NCBI GenBank assembly: GCA_918797485.1
Contig: CAKKNE010000005.1
Span: 2,852,001-2,916,000, forward strand
Source of the DNA: Pelagomonas calceolata
Lineage: Eukaryota > Sar > Pelagophyceae > Pelagomonadales > Pelagomonadaceae
Direction: 5' to 3'
DNA: 64,000 bases
Shown: positions 37,881 through 47,823 of the stretch, one piece after another
Position numbering within the stretch: the stretch's first letter is position 1
Layout: every line of letters begins with the position of its first letter
Made by a program: the position numbers and the translations under genes
Notes under the pieces: generated by a model
Database searches by the model: none
Seen by the model: only the letters and a program-made list of their open reading frames with translations
Told to the model about the DNA's origin: nothing

Positions 37881-40800
37881 CTAGTTCATGCGCGGCGGCC
37901 GTTTCGCCTTGATGATGCGCCGGCCCGCCTTGCCGCGCTTCGGCGCCGACGACGTCCCGATGGAGAAGCCGCCGCCCGCCGGCGCAGGCGGCGCCTGGGC
38001 GTTGAACGCGAAGCCAGGCGTCGCAGGTGGTGCGGCGGCGCCAAACGCCGGCTGTTGCGCCGGCGCCGCGCCGAAGGCCGGCGTCTGGCCAAAGGCGGGC
38101 GCCGCGGGCGCGCCGCCACCAAAAGGCGTCGCAGCACCACCTCCGAAAGGCGTGGCGGCGGGTGCACCTCCTCCAAATGGCGTCGGCTGCGGCGAGGCGC
38201 CGAACGCGCCTCCGCCGCCACCTCCGAAGGGCGTCGGCGCCGCCGCGGGCGGTTGCGCGCCAAAGGCAAAAGGCGTCGCCGGCGGCGCGGCAGGTGCTCC
38301 ACCGCCGAAAGGCGAGGGCGCCGCGGCAGGCGGCTGTGCGCCGAACGTGAAGCCGGGAGCACTCGGCGCGGGCGCAGGCGCGGCGCCGCCGCCAAAGCTA
38401 AACGGCGTGCTCGCCGGCGCCCCACCGCCGAACGGCGTCGCCGCGGGCGGCGCAGCCGCTCCGAACGTAAAGGGCGTCGATGCGGAGGGTGCCGGCGCGG
38501 CCGCTCCGAACGACGGCATCGGCGCCGCCGCCGGCGTTGCACCGAACTGCTTGTGCTCGCGCTGCGCCGGCGACTCTTGCATCGAGTTGCCGCCGGCGGG
38601 CGGCGGCGGCGGCGCGCCGAAAGAAGGTGCTGGCGGCGCGGCCGCCGGCGGCGCGGCGCCGAACGTGAACGCCGGGCCGCCCGCAGGTGCCGGAGCTGGC
38701 GGTGCAGGCGAGCTCGATCCAAAGGAAAAGGCCGGCGTGGCACCGCCAGCCGCCGGGGCGGGCGCGGGCGCGCCGGCGCCAAACGTAAACGCGGGTTTGG
38801 CGGCCGCGGGTGCTGGGGCGGGCGTCGGAGCGGCCGCACCGAACGTGAACGCCGGCGTGGCCGCTGCAGGCGCGGGTGCGGGAGCAGCAGGCGTCGCGGC
38901 CGGCGTCGCTCCGAAGGTGAAAGCTGGCTTGGCCGCCGCGGGTGCCGGCGCCGGCGCCGACGCCCCGAAGGTAAACGCCGGGGCTGCCGGAGCCGCTGGC
39001 GCCGGTGCAGGAGCAGCAGGTGCTGGGGCGGCACCGCCGCCGAACGTGAACGCCGGCGTCGCGGCCGCCGCTGGCGCGGGCGCCGGAGCCGCCGCGCCGA
39101 ACGTGAACGCCGGAGCGGCCGGAGCCGCCGGTGCTGGCGCAGGCGCTGCCGCCGCAGGCGCCGGCGCGCCGAACGTGAACGGACTCGCAGCGGCCGGCTT
39201 GTCGGCTGCCGCCGGCGCCGGGGCGGGCGCCGAGCCGAAGCTAAACGCGGCGGCGGCCGGCGCCGGCGCCGGCGCGTCCGCACCACCCCCAAACACGAAG
39301 GGGGTCTTCGGGGCTACCCCCTTGTCGCCGCTCAGCCCGAAGGCCGGCGTCGACGTCGCGAAGGACACGGATTTCTTGGCGGGCGGCTTGTCCGGGGCCG
39401 GCGTCGCGCCGAACGACAGCTTGGCGGCCGGTGTTGGCGCCGGCGGCGGCGCCGCCGGCGAGCCGAACGTGAAGGGCGACGCCGCGGCCGGCGAGGGCTT
39501 CGCCGCCGGCGTAGGAGCACCGCCACCTCCAGGTTTGGGCGTCTCGCAGGACGCGCAGGCCGTCTTGTCCTTGTCGTTCCAGACGTAGCACGCGTCGCAC
39601 TTCCACTGGCCGGGGGGGCGCTTGAACATGTCGCCCCAGCCCGTACTAGGTAAAGGCTTTGTTGTATCCTTCGTCGCCGCATCGAACGATGACGGCAGCT
39701 TGGACTTCTCCTCGGAAGCCTGGAAGGACGGCGTCGCCGGCGCCTTCTCGGGCGCCTTCTCGGGCATGAACGCGAAGGGCTTCTTCGCCGACGAGGCGGG
39801 GGCGTCGGGCGACGTCGGAGCGCGGCGCTTCGGCTTTCGGGAAGGCGGCGGCGAGAAGACGAACTCGGGCGCCACGGGCGCCGCCGCCGCGGCCCGGCCG
39901 AAGATCGACGGCGGTTTCGCCGGCGCGACGGGCGCGCCGTCGTCGTCGGGCGCCGTGAACGCGAACTCGTCGTCGTCGTCGTCGTCGTCGTCGGCCGGGG
40001 CCGGCGCCGGCGCCGGCGGCGAGAAGGGCGCCGCGGCCGGCGGCGAGAACGGCGACGCCGGCGCCGGCGCCGGCGCGCCGAAGCTGAACGGGCTCGCCGC
40101 GGCGGGTGCCGGTGCGGGAGGCGCCGAGAAGCTGAACGGGCTCGCCGCGGCGGGTGCCGGCGCCGGCGACAGCGCCTTCGGGGCCTCGGGCGACGCGAAC
40201 GGTTTCGCAGGCGCGGCGCCGAAGGGCTGCGATGAGGGAGACAGCGGCAGCGACTGCGACGGCGGCGGCGGCGCCGCGGGCGCCGCCGTGAGCGGCGCGA
40301 GCGCCGCGACCGGCGCCTCGCGCGCCTCGTCGAGCGGCGCCGAGATCTGCGCCAGCGCCTCGAGGATCTTGCGCGCGACGGCCGACGACTCGCGCCGCGA
40401 CGACCGGCCCAAAGCACGAGCCGCGGCCAACGCGTCCGGCGCGAGCGAGCGCTCCGCCGCGTCGGCCGCGAAGGTCGGCGGCGGCGGCGCCCGGGGCGGC
40501 GCTTCGATGGACCGGCGCCGCTTCGCCGCGCGCGCCGCGACCGCTTCCAGCGACGGATCAAAAGGCGAGCCCGGCGCCTCGTCGTCGCGGTCGCGCTTCC
40601 AGGCCGGCTGCCGCGGCTCCGGCGGTGGAAGAGAACGCCTTCGACCCTCTACCGAATAACGCCGCGGCGGCGGCCGCCGCGGGGGCATGTCGTAGTCGTC
40701 ATAATAGGCGTCGTCGTAGGCGTCGTACCGCCTCGGGGGAGGCGGCGGCCGCTCGTAGCGCGGCCGCTCGTCGTAGTAGGCCGGGCCGCCGTAGCGCGGC

Positions 40801-41252
40801 GACGCGTAGGCGTCGTAGCGGCGCGGCGGGGGCTCGTCGTAGTAGCCGCGTCGCCCGTAGGGCCGGCTGTAGCCTCCCACAAAGTCCTCTCCTCTTGAAG
40901 CTGGAGGCGGCGGCGGCGGCGCGGGCGGCGACACGTGCTGCACCACGGGTGGCGGCGGCGCCTGGACTCGAGGCGGCTCCGGCGGCGCCGGCGCGCGCGA
41001 CGCGAGGTAGCGCTCGCGGTCCGTGAGGGACGGCCCGCTCAGCGCGCGGTCCGCGGGGGACGGGCTCCCGAAGCCCGCGAACGGCGCCGGTTGTGAAGGG
41101 GCCGCCGCCGCGGCGGGGCTCCCGAAGCCGACGCCGACGAACGGGCTCGCCGCGGCGAGCGGCGACGACCGCGCGGGCGGCGCCGCCGGCCGCTCCTCCT
41201 CGCCGGCGCCCAGGAAGTTTCTTACAATAGGAATGTTGCGCAGGAAGCTCAT
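37881..41252 (-). CDS. FG-repeat nucleoporin with RanBP2-type zinc finger
   Basis: 1123 residues from ATG at 41252 (MSFLRNIPIVRNFLG); the frame upstream has no ATG. The N-terminal 200 residues are Tyr/Arg/Pro-rich, followed by an Ala/Pro-rich region with xFSFGAP units. A zinc finger PGQWKCDACYVWNDKDKTACASC sits near residue 545. The C-terminal half is a long array of AFTFGA, PFGGG and FSFGS repeats separated by Ala/Pro spacers, ending in a basic KRGKAGRRIIKAKRPPRMN tail. This combination (FG repeats plus RanBP2 fingers) is that of Nup153/Nup1-type nuclear basket nucleoporins; the exact orthologue is uncertain. Long antisense frames over this gene are by-products of the GC-rich repeats. Confidence 0.88.
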   Translation of the reverse strand: MSFLRNIPIVRNFLGAGEEERPAAPPARSSPLAAASPFVGVGFGSPAAAAAPSQPAPFAGFGSPSPADRALSGPSLTDRERYLASRAPAPPEPPRVQAPPPPVVQHVSPPAPPPPPPASRGEDFVGGYSRPYGRRGYYDEPPPRRYDAYASPRYGGPAYYDERPRYERPPPPPRRYDAYDDAYYDDYDMPPRRPPPRRYSVEGRRRSLPPPEPRQPAWKRDRDDEAPGSPFDPSLEAVAARAAKRRRSIEAPPRAPPPPTFAADAAERSLAPDALAAARALGRSSRRESSAVARKILEALAQISAPLDEAREAPVAALAPLTAAPAAPPPPSQSLPLSPSSQPFGAAPAKPFASPEAPKALSPAPAPAAASPFSFSAPPAPAPAAASPFSFGAPAPAPASPFSPPAAAPFSPPAPAPAPADDDDDDDDEFAFTAPDDDGAPVAPAKPPSIFGRAAAAAPVAPEFVFSPPPSRKPKRRAPTSPDAPASSAKKPFAFMPEKAPEKAPATPSFQASEEKSKLPSSFDAATKDTTKPLPSTGWGDMFKRPPGQWKCDACYVWNDKDKTACASCETPKPGGGGAPTPAAKPSPAAASPFTFGSPAAPPPAPTPAAKLSFGATPAPDKPPAKKSVSFATSTPAFGLSGDKGVAPKTPFVFGGGADAPAPAPAAAAFSFGSAPAPAPAAADKPAAASPFTFGAPAPAAAAPAPAPAAPAAPAFTFGAAAPAPAPAAAATPAFTFGGGAAPAPAAPAPAPAAPAAPAFTFGASAPAPAPAAAKPAFTFGATPAATPAAPAPAPAAATPAFTFGAAAPTPAPAPAAAKPAFTFGAGAPAPAPAAGGATPAFSFGSSSPAPPAPAPAGGPAFTFGAAPPAAAPPAPSFGAPPPPPAGGNSMQESPAQREHKQFGATPAAAPMPSFGAAAPAPSASTPFTFGAAAPPAATPFGGGAPASTPFSFGGGAAPAPAPSAPGFTFGAQPPAAAPSPFGGGAPAAPPATPFAFGAQPPAAAPTPFGGGGGGAFGASPQPTPFGGGAPAATPFGGGAATPFGGGAPAAPAFGQTPAFGAAPAQQPAFGAAAPPATPGFAFNAQAPPAPAGGGFSIGTSSAPKRGKAGRRIIKAKRPPRMN

Positions 41253-41709
41253 GGCTGCTGTGGCGCGTGCGGGCGCTGTGGCGCGCGCGTCGGGTGTGCG
41301 CGCGCGCGGCCTCCTGCGCGTGCTGTCTGAAGGCCTGCCTTCAGGGGGCCGCTGAGGGCTGCGCGAAGGAGCCCACGCGCGTGCAGGCGGTACTGTTGAG
41401 CGCTGTGATGTGGGCACGCTTTCAGCGCACTTCTAGGCCGCAGAGGGCGCTAGCGATGGCCCAATTTCAGACTGGGGCCCCGCGCCTCGCTTTCCTAGAG
41501 TTTGTAAAACGCTAGCTCGGTCAACCCTCTTTCGCCTCCCGGCGCGTCCAGGAGGCTGTGCAACGGTGATTATCAAGAAAACCATCGGCCGCGCGGGGCT
41601 CGACGCCGGCGCTGCGATCGGGCAGCCCCAAGCGGCGCAACAGCGACTGCGCCCGACGGCAGCGATCGAGAAGGGCAGCCCACAAGAGCCCACAAGCAGC
41701 CAGACAACG
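41253..41709. other. Divergent promoter region
   Basis: 457 bp between the nucleoporin (minus) and PhyH-family (plus) genes. Contains the reverse-orientation hairpin 41495-41515. Confidence 0.45.
41495..41515 (-). repeat. GCTAGCG-type hairpin, reverse orientation, diverged
   Basis: 21-bp copy CTAGAGTTTGTAAAACGCTAG. The ends pair, but the core differs from the consensus. Confidence 0.4.
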
Positions 41710-42684
41710 ATGGCCGCCACGACGGCCGCCGCCGACGCCGCCGCGGCGCGCACCGCCGCGCTGCAGAAGCTCCAAGCTCGCTCCGCGAAGCGGAAAGAAG
41801 ATCAAGAAGCCCTCCGGAAGAAGCTCATGCTCAAGTTGTACCTCGAGGGCCTAAAGACCAAGCTCAAGGCCAAGGGCCGCGAATCGACAAAGACGGAGGC
41901 GCCCGCCACCACACCGCAGCAGTCACAGCACAGCCAGGAGGAGCTCACAATTCGTGGAGACGGGACGCGCGAATCCGCAAGGGCGTGCGCCGACGTGTTA
42001 CGACGGCACGGCTGCGCCTGTTTGCAGACAAGCTTGGACAGCGCCAAGATCGAGCGCTGCCGCGTGCTATGCGAAGAAGCTCTAGAAACCACGCTGAAAG
42101 ATGCTGATGAAAGAGGCCTAGACCGAACGGGCCTCAAGACCAAGGAAATCGTCTCGCGGCAGGCGCTGAGGTTCGACCTCGTGCGGGGCATAGCCGACAC
42201 CGAACCCTTCTCTGCGTTAGCCAAGGGCGGGCCCTGGTGTTCTACAGTAAGACAAGCGCTCGGCGTGGACATGAAGTTAATAAAGTCGGGGTGTGTGGTG
42301 GCCATGCCCGGGTGTCCGCGCCAACCTGTCCATCCCGACGGCAAGCACCTGTTTGACGAAGGAGACCATTTACCGCCGCACTGCATTACGGTCTTCGTGC
42401 CTTTGGTGGATATGTCCGGCGATCTGGGACCGACGGAGTTTTACCCCGGCACTCATCGACGCGACTGCCCTCCCCAAGAATACCGGGCCTGCGAGACCGG
42501 GGATTGTGAGGGCGTGGCGTTCACTTCCGCGAAAGCGGGCGACGCGGTCATGTTCGACTACCGCGTTTTGCATAGAGGCGGCGCCAATTCCAGTACGAGA
42601 CAGCGGCCCTTACTGTACTTCACGTACGCGCGCTCGTGGTTCACCGACGCGACGAACTACTCCGCCGTGTCGCTCGACGACTAA
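41710..42684 (+). CDS. Phytanoyl-CoA dioxygenase (PhyH) family 2-oxoglutarate oxygenase
   Basis: 324 residues from ATG at 41710. A helical basic start (about 1-70, QARSAKRKEDQEALRKKLMLKLYLEG) precedes the oxygenase core. Iron ligands appear in QPVHPDGKHLF (HxD) and in FDYRVLHRGGANSSTRQRP (second His and the Arg that binds 2-oxoglutarate). GPTEFYPGTHRRDCPP is typical of PhyH proteins. These enzymes hydroxylate lipids or small molecules using Fe(II) and 2-oxoglutarate. The substrate cannot be inferred. There is no PTS1, so peroxisomal function is not supported. Confidence 0.82.
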   Translation: MAATTAAADAAAARTAALQKLQARSAKRKEDQEALRKKLMLKLYLEGLKTKLKAKGRESTKTEAPATTPQQSQHSQEELTIRGDGTRESARACADVLRRHGCACLQTSLDSAKIERCRVLCEEALETTLKDADERGLDRTGLKTKEIVSRQALRFDLVRGIADTEPFSALAKGGPWCSTVRQALGVDMKLIKSGCVVAMPGCPRQPVHPDGKHLFDEGDHLPPHCITVFVPLVDMSGDLGPTEFYPGTHRRDCPPQEYRACETGDCEGVAFTSAKAGDAVMFDYRVLHRGGANSSTRQRPLLYFTYARSWFTDATNYSAVSLDD

Positions 42685-42973
42685 GTAGTATGTTATTTTT
42701 TTCTCGACTCGTCCTCCGGTAGAGTCCGGGCCTCGCGTCGACGGCGTGCGGGGTGCTCCCAGACTCTTTGTTTTCAGCTCCCCTGTTCAGCTCTGCGCAT
42801 CCGGCGCTCCAAAGGAGAGGCTGCCAGACGTGGCCCGCAAACAGCGCTCGAGGTCCCCCACACCGCAGGACCCGTGGGGCAGCCTCCTCGGGGGGCTCCA
42901 AGACAGTCCCTAGCACAGCAGCTCCAGCAGCCTCCCCCGGCGCGGGCCTTGGTTGGCGTTGCCGCCTTTCGAC
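42685..42973. other. Intergenic
   Basis: 289 bp before the channel gene, with an isolated CGCGTCGACGGCGTG box at 42734-42748, resembling the introner motif; it may lie in the 5' UTR. Confidence 0.35.
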
Positions 42974-45900
42974 ATGGACGAAGACGATGACGGCCCCCGC
43001 GTCATCACTGAGCTCACCGGCGCGTCCTGGGCGCGCACCTGGTGGCAGCTCCTCTTCTCCCTGGTCCTCTACGCGATATTGATCGTCCTCGTGAAGATCA
43101 AGGAGCGAGTAATACCACGAAAAAAACCGAGCAAGGCCCACCCCGAGACCTTTGCTGTGGATGAAGCGTATAAACACTTTATTGCGGTGTGGGTCGGGGA
43201 TGATGACACGGGCGACCTGCCGCAGAAGGAGCTGCTCCAGGACTTTCTGGCTTGTGGGCAGTTAATAGGTTCATTACTTTGTGTGGCCTGCTGGGTCGTC
43301 AAGGCGTATCGGATGGAGGTGCCGTATTGTGTGCACGTCCTCGACTGCATTTGCTGCTTTCTGTTTTTTGCTCATACGGTCTTCGTGATTCTGCGGAAGG
43401 GCGCCACGGCTACTGTACTAAGTGCACATGTCCTGGTGGACTGTTTAACCATACCATGGTTATGCTTACAAAAAACACCATCAATACGGGGGAGCAGCTG
43501 GCTCTCGCCGGGGTATCTGAGGGTCTATTTCGTCATGAGTGGCACGTCCACGTTAGCTGGGTCATCTAACCTAGAGTGGCTACCAGAAATAGCGGTCAAG
43601 GGCGCCCAGACCGCCGTCGAGTTTCTGGGACTCATAGTACTATTAGCAGGGACGATGTGGACGCTAGAACTCTTAGGCGAGACGTCCTTCGACGACGTCT
43701 ACTTCGCGGCGGACATGGGCGACATTAGTTTTTATCAGATGGTCTACTTCACGTTCATCACCATGTCTACCGTGGGTTATGGCGACTACTCACCAGTAAC
43801 TGTACTAGGAAGAGCGTTCGTGTTCGTTCTCATACTGGTTGGTGTCACGTTCTTCTCCTACGCTACGGTGCAATTAGTAGAATTACAAGGATTACAGGCG
43901 TCGGGCAAGGGGCGGTATCGGCTATCGTCCGCAAGAGCTCGGAGGAACGGCCACGTCATTGTGGCAGGGAGCGCCGCGCAGTGCGGCCAGCGCTTCGCCA
44001 TTGAGGCATTCCTCAGAAATCTCGTGGCGGACCACGAGAGCGCGCCGGAGGTCGTGATACTGGCGCGGACGCCGTGCTCCGAGGAGGTCCAATCGATGTT
44101 GAGGGAGCCCTGGGCGAGACATGTGTTCTACTTCATCGGATCCTTACTAAACTCCGATGACTTGGAGAGAGTCTGCGCGACGAAATCGAAGATGACCTTC
44201 GTGCTCTGCAACATCAACTCGAGCAAGCCCGACGATGACGACGACGCGAATATACTCAGAGCAGCCACCTTCACGCGCCAGTGCCCGCGGGCTCCTTTAA
44301 GATTAGTCGTTCTGCGCGTGAACAAGTTGAAAGTGGCGTCGAATCTGGGCTTGCCCCGGTCCTGGTGCTTTGCGCTGAATTCTCTCAAGACGTCGCTCGC
44401 CGCAACTAACTCATTGTGCCCCGGCGTGTCTACATTGGTACTCAATTTGGTGTTGAGGAATGTGGCACGGCCCCCACATATACGAGCGACGGACGTGCCG
44501 CCCTGGCTCGCGAGGTACATGGCGTCGACCTGTTATGCCATGAGAGGATTGATGTTGGACCCGTCCTTCGCGGGCAAGACGTTCAGGGAGGCGGCTCTAG
44601 AGTGCGCCAAGGTCGGCGTGTTGCTATTAGCGGTGCAATCCCAAGAAACGGGGCAGATCGTCCTCAACCCGTCGCGGATGAAACTTGGACGCGATACAGT
44701 GGCCTTTGGGATCGATGATGGCGACGACGACTATCTGGAGATCGCGGACCCGAGGTGCGCCGACGGTCCCGAGGTCTGGGTCGAGGCCCTGCGGGAATGT
44801 AGGCGGCGCACCGCCGCCAAGAGGATTCATAGAGTCGAGCAGCACACGCCGGCGAAGCAGGCCAACGCCGTCTTCCAGCGGCAGGCGTCTGGCTTACCAA
44901 CGGAAGAGACGCGGCAGGCGTCTTCCTTGCCGGTCATCGGCGCGCTGTCGTCGCTCATGGAGGCCGATCCATCAGCGGACCGGAAGCGCCGGGCGGACAT
45001 CGAGGGGCGGCGCGACCTGCCCCGCTCTACCTCACCACAAGAGCAAGCGTCGGGCCTGGCGTCGCTGGCGAAGCAGGCGAAGCAGTTCAAGGCCACGTCG
45101 AGCATCGGCGGACATGTAATAGAGGCCGAGCACTCCTACTTAACGCCGTTAGAAGTAGTAGAAGCCGGCGGCCACATCGTCGTCGCGCTGCAGGGCGACT
45201 TCCTCTGGGCCCAGCTCACGTCGCTCTGCTCCGCTCTACGGAGCCGCACGAAGACCCCTATTTTAGCGATCGGCGACGTCGAGGCTCCATCAGTCATGTT
45301 CGACGGCGACGGCCGCGCGGTCCAGACCTCGGATTTATTCTTCGTGCGGGGCAACCTGCAGTCCGTGTCCTTTCTGGAAGATGCGGGTCTACCGAGAGCG
45401 GAGTCGTTCGTGGCCCTCGGCGTCCTCGCCGCGGACAATACCGATGAAATGATGATCGATTTACCGCACGATTTATTGGCGGCCATCGTCGAGAGCCAAT
45501 TGGGACGGTGGGGCCGGGCGCGCGACTTGCCGTTAGTGTACGACTTCTTCTCGTCAAAAAATCTGGACCAACTGCCGCGGCGCGTCAAGGTCGAGGACGC
45601 GCCGGACGTCGGCGTGCGGGCCAATTTGAGATATGTCGCCGGCGAGGTCCTGCCGCGGAACGAGGTGCTCGGATCGTATGCCATTGCCTACTCGACGCCC
45701 GGGGCGTTGGAAGTCGTCGATTCTCTCATACAACCCTTCGCGACGGACCAGAAGGTGTGCCTGCTGGATATTTTATTAAGACCGGAGCACGTGGGCAAGC
45801 CCTACGCCGAGGTCGCGGCGCTGGCCATCGAGCGCGGCGCCGTGCCGCTCGGCACCGTCCGCGCGCCTAGTGAAGAGGACCCCGACCAGGAGGGTCCCGT

Positions 45901-46288
45901 GTCGTGTTCCGTGCTCATGGGCCCGCTGGACACCGAGCCGATCGGCCCCGGCGACCGCCTCGTCGTCTTGGCCTCTATAGGCTGGGCGAAACAAAATGCG
46001 GACGTGGGCGCGCCGCCTCGTTTCCCGGGCGACCACAAACCATCCGTCTCGATCTCGATGCAGACCCAGGCCAAGCTCGCCGGCAAGCTCCTCGGCGCCG
46101 CGCGGCGGGCCAAGGCCAAGCTCGCCTCGGCCGCGCCTCCGAAGTCTCCGCCGAAGGTCGTCGACCTCCGCGTGACGGCCGAGCACTCGCCGACGGTGGA
46201 CCCGTGGCCGGCGGACCGGCGGCCGTCGATGGAGGAATCGCCCGCACCGCTGTCGGACCCGGACCCCGTTCGCCTAAGCTCGAAATAA
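42974..46288 (+). CDS. RCK-type potassium channel (BK/Slo-like)
   Basis: 1104 residues from ATG at 42974. One N-terminal membrane segment (WWQLLFSLVLYAILIVLVKI) is followed by further hydrophobic helices and the pore: the P-loop FTFITMSTVGYGDYSP holds the selectivity filter TVGYGD at 266-271. S6 (FVFVLILVGVTFFSYATVQL) leads to two cytosolic RCK domains, the first starting NGHVIVAGSAAQCGQRFAIEAFL at about 328 and the second GGHIVVALQGDFLWAQLTSL at about 737. BK channels pass K+ in response to Ca2+ and voltage. The S4 region here (SWLSPGYLRVYFVMSGTS) has one arginine only, so voltage sensing is probably lost or weak. No acidic calcium-bowl sequence was identified. Confidence 0.85.
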   Translation: MDEDDDGPRVITELTGASWARTWWQLLFSLVLYAILIVLVKIKERVIPRKKPSKAHPETFAVDEAYKHFIAVWVGDDDTGDLPQKELLQDFLACGQLIGSLLCVACWVVKAYRMEVPYCVHVLDCICCFLFFAHTVFVILRKGATATVLSAHVLVDCLTIPWLCLQKTPSIRGSSWLSPGYLRVYFVMSGTSTLAGSSNLEWLPEIAVKGAQTAVEFLGLIVLLAGTMWTLELLGETSFDDVYFAADMGDISFYQMVYFTFITMSTVGYGDYSPVTVLGRAFVFVLILVGVTFFSYATVQLVELQGLQASGKGRYRLSSARARRNGHVIVAGSAAQCGQRFAIEAFLRNLVADHESAPEVVILARTPCSEEVQSMLREPWARHVFYFIGSLLNSDDLERVCATKSKMTFVLCNINSSKPDDDDDANILRAATFTRQCPRAPLRLVVLRVNKLKVASNLGLPRSWCFALNSLKTSLAATNSLCPGVSTLVLNLVLRNVARPPHIRATDVPPWLARYMASTCYAMRGLMLDPSFAGKTFREAALECAKVGVLLLAVQSQETGQIVLNPSRMKLGRDTVAFGIDDGDDDYLEIADPRCADGPEVWVEALRECRRRTAAKRIHRVEQHTPAKQANAVFQRQASGLPTEETRQASSLPVIGALSSLMEADPSADRKRRADIEGRRDLPRSTSPQEQASGLASLAKQAKQFKATSSIGGHVIEAEHSYLTPLEVVEAGGHIVVALQGDFLWAQLTSLCSALRSRTKTPILAIGDVEAPSVMFDGDGRAVQTSDLFFVRGNLQSVSFLEDAGLPRAESFVALGVLAADNTDEMMIDLPHDLLAAIVESQLGRWGRARDLPLVYDFFSSKNLDQLPRRVKVEDAPDVGVRANLRYVAGEVLPRNEVLGSYAIAYSTPGALEVVDSLIQPFATDQKVCLLDILLRPEHVGKPYAEVAALAIERGAVPLGTVRAPSEEDPDQEGPVSCSVLMGPLDTEPIGPGDRLVVLASIGWAKQNADVGAPPRFPGDHKPSVSISMQTQAKLAGKLLGAARRAKAKLASAAPPKSPPKVVDLRVTAEHSPTVDPWPADRRPSMEESPAPLSDPDPVRLSSK

Positions 46289-46362
46289 GGTAGTAGCCTG
46301 AGACTCGGACTCGGCGCCGGCGGACTCGGAGAAACTTGAATAAGGAACTACTACGCAATTAG

Positions 46363-47622
46363 CTAGCGCGGTCGATCGGCGGGGGGCGGGTACTGCGAAA
46401 ATATCAGGTCTCGAAATCTCTCGTAGCACTCCTTGGCTTCCTTGGAGTCGGACGCCCTTTTCTTGGACTCCCGCAGCCCACCCAAAGGACCGGGAGGAAA
46501 GGTATGACCGGACGCGCACGTTTTCGAGTGGCCAGTTAGCCAATCGACCCGCTGGCATTCTTCGTCGCAGTACCGCCGAGCGCCGCAGTAACAGACGGGA
46601 AACCGCTCCACCTCTAGCGTGCCCTGCCGTCCGCAGGTGTCGCATACGCGCCGCCGGAGTCGTCTCAGAAGTGGCCTCTGGGTGTCGGATAATGAACCCT
46701 CATCCTCCCAAGATTCCAGAGCTTTCCGTTCGACCTCAGCCTCGTGCTCCTCTTCAGGTTGGTCCCTGGCCCACTCATCCCGCTTGCGCCGCATTAAGTG
46801 CAGGTCCTCCCATTTTTCGGCCTCGTCGGCGTCGGTGGCCGGTGTGACGCCGGGGACCGTAATGACCGACGCACGTGTCCCTTCGTCAAGAGTCACCGTC
46901 GTTTCGTTCCAGCCAAGAACCAAAGGTCTATTTGTCCCGGGTTCAACAAGAGTGTCCGGCAGAGCCACAAGGCTCGTGCAGTCGGTCAGTGTGAGCGTCA
47001 ATCGTGATGACATCCTGCCGATCGATTCTGGAAGCGCGGCGAGGCTTGAACACCCGGCCAAGTAGAGCTCCGTCAGCGCTTTGAGCTCACCGATCGCGTC
47101 CGGTAGCGCGGTAAGGCTCGAGCACGATTGCAGACTGAGCCCCGTCAGTGCGCCGAGCCCTCCGATCGCGGCCGGCAGCGCGGCGAGTTTTGAGCACCCG
47201 TACAAGGTGAGCGTCGTCAGCGCGCCGAGCTTACCGATGGAGTCCGGCAGCGCGGCGAGGCTCGAACACCCTTCCAAGTAGAGCCCCGTCAGCGCGCCGA
47301 GCTCGCCTATCGCGGCCGGCAATTTGGTGAGGCTCTCGCATCCACTCAAGTCGAGAAAGGTCAGCGCTTTGAGCCCGCCGATTGTGTCCGGTAGCTCGAG
47401 CAGTTGCGGGCACGATAAGTTGACTGCCTCCAGCCCCTCGAGCGTGCCGAGGGACTCCGGCAGCAAGATCAGTTTTCGACTAAGTACTTTAAATTCCTTC
47501 CCGTTCTGAGTTACCCCTGCTTCCCCGGGGCACATGTCATAGATCTCCCTGAGTACATCCTTTCCTGCTCGCTTGTGCTTGCGCGCGGCTACCTTGGCTT
47601 TGTCTTTCTTGCGCGGCGCCAT
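46363..47622 (-). CDS. Leucine-rich-repeat protein with MYND zinc finger
   Basis: 419 residues from ATG at 47622; the longer frame lacks an earlier well-supported ATG. A basic start (MAPRKKDKAKVAARKHKRA) is followed by about seven LRRs of 24 residues (about 55-225) of the plant-resistance style, with consensus LxxLxLxGCSSLxxLPxSIGxL (e.g. ALTTLTLYGCSKLAALP, ALTELYLAGCSSLAALP). A charged linker leads to a MYND finger: CDTCGRQGTLEVERFPVCYCGARRYCDEECQRVDW with HSKTC. LRR and MYND are both protein-binding modules. No nucleotide-binding domain is present. Function unknown; similar LRR-MYND proteins are frequent in algae. Confidence 0.8.
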   Translation of the reverse strand: MAPRKKDKAKVAARKHKRAGKDVLREIYDMCPGEAGVTQNGKEFKVLSRKLILLPESLGTLEGLEAVNLSCPQLLELPDTIGGLKALTFLDLSGCESLTKLPAAIGELGALTGLYLEGCSSLAALPDSIGKLGALTTLTLYGCSKLAALPAAIGGLGALTGLSLQSCSSLTALPDAIGELKALTELYLAGCSSLAALPESIGRMSSRLTLTLTDCTSLVALPDTLVEPGTNRPLVLGWNETTVTLDEGTRASVITVPGVTPATDADEAEKWEDLHLMRRKRDEWARDQPEEEHEAEVERKALESWEDEGSLSDTQRPLLRRLRRRVCDTCGRQGTLEVERFPVCYCGARRYCDEECQRVDWLTGHSKTCASGHTFPPGPLGGLRESKKRASDSKEAKECYERFRDLIFSQYPPPADRPR

Positions 47623-47823
47623 CACGCTGCCCGGGCGCTGCTGCGGCAGCCCAGATGGAATACGGGAGGGCAAAACTTGCCGTGCTCGGGTGAGATCAAG
47701 AGCACCCGCACAGACCGCGCACGCACGAGCGACGCATCGATGCATCGAGCACGCACGAGCGACGCCACCGCCCAAAGACTAAACTATAGCAGCATTACAC
47801 AAAATACCGCCTTTCACCGACGC

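Noticed and set aside
37812-40659. Very long plus-strand open frames (up to 613 codons) opposite the nucleoporin
   Set aside because: Composition is Arg/Gly/Ala-only and mirrors the repetitive GC-rich FG gene on the other strand. There is no domain, and the nucleoporin frame carries the zinc finger and FG repeats.
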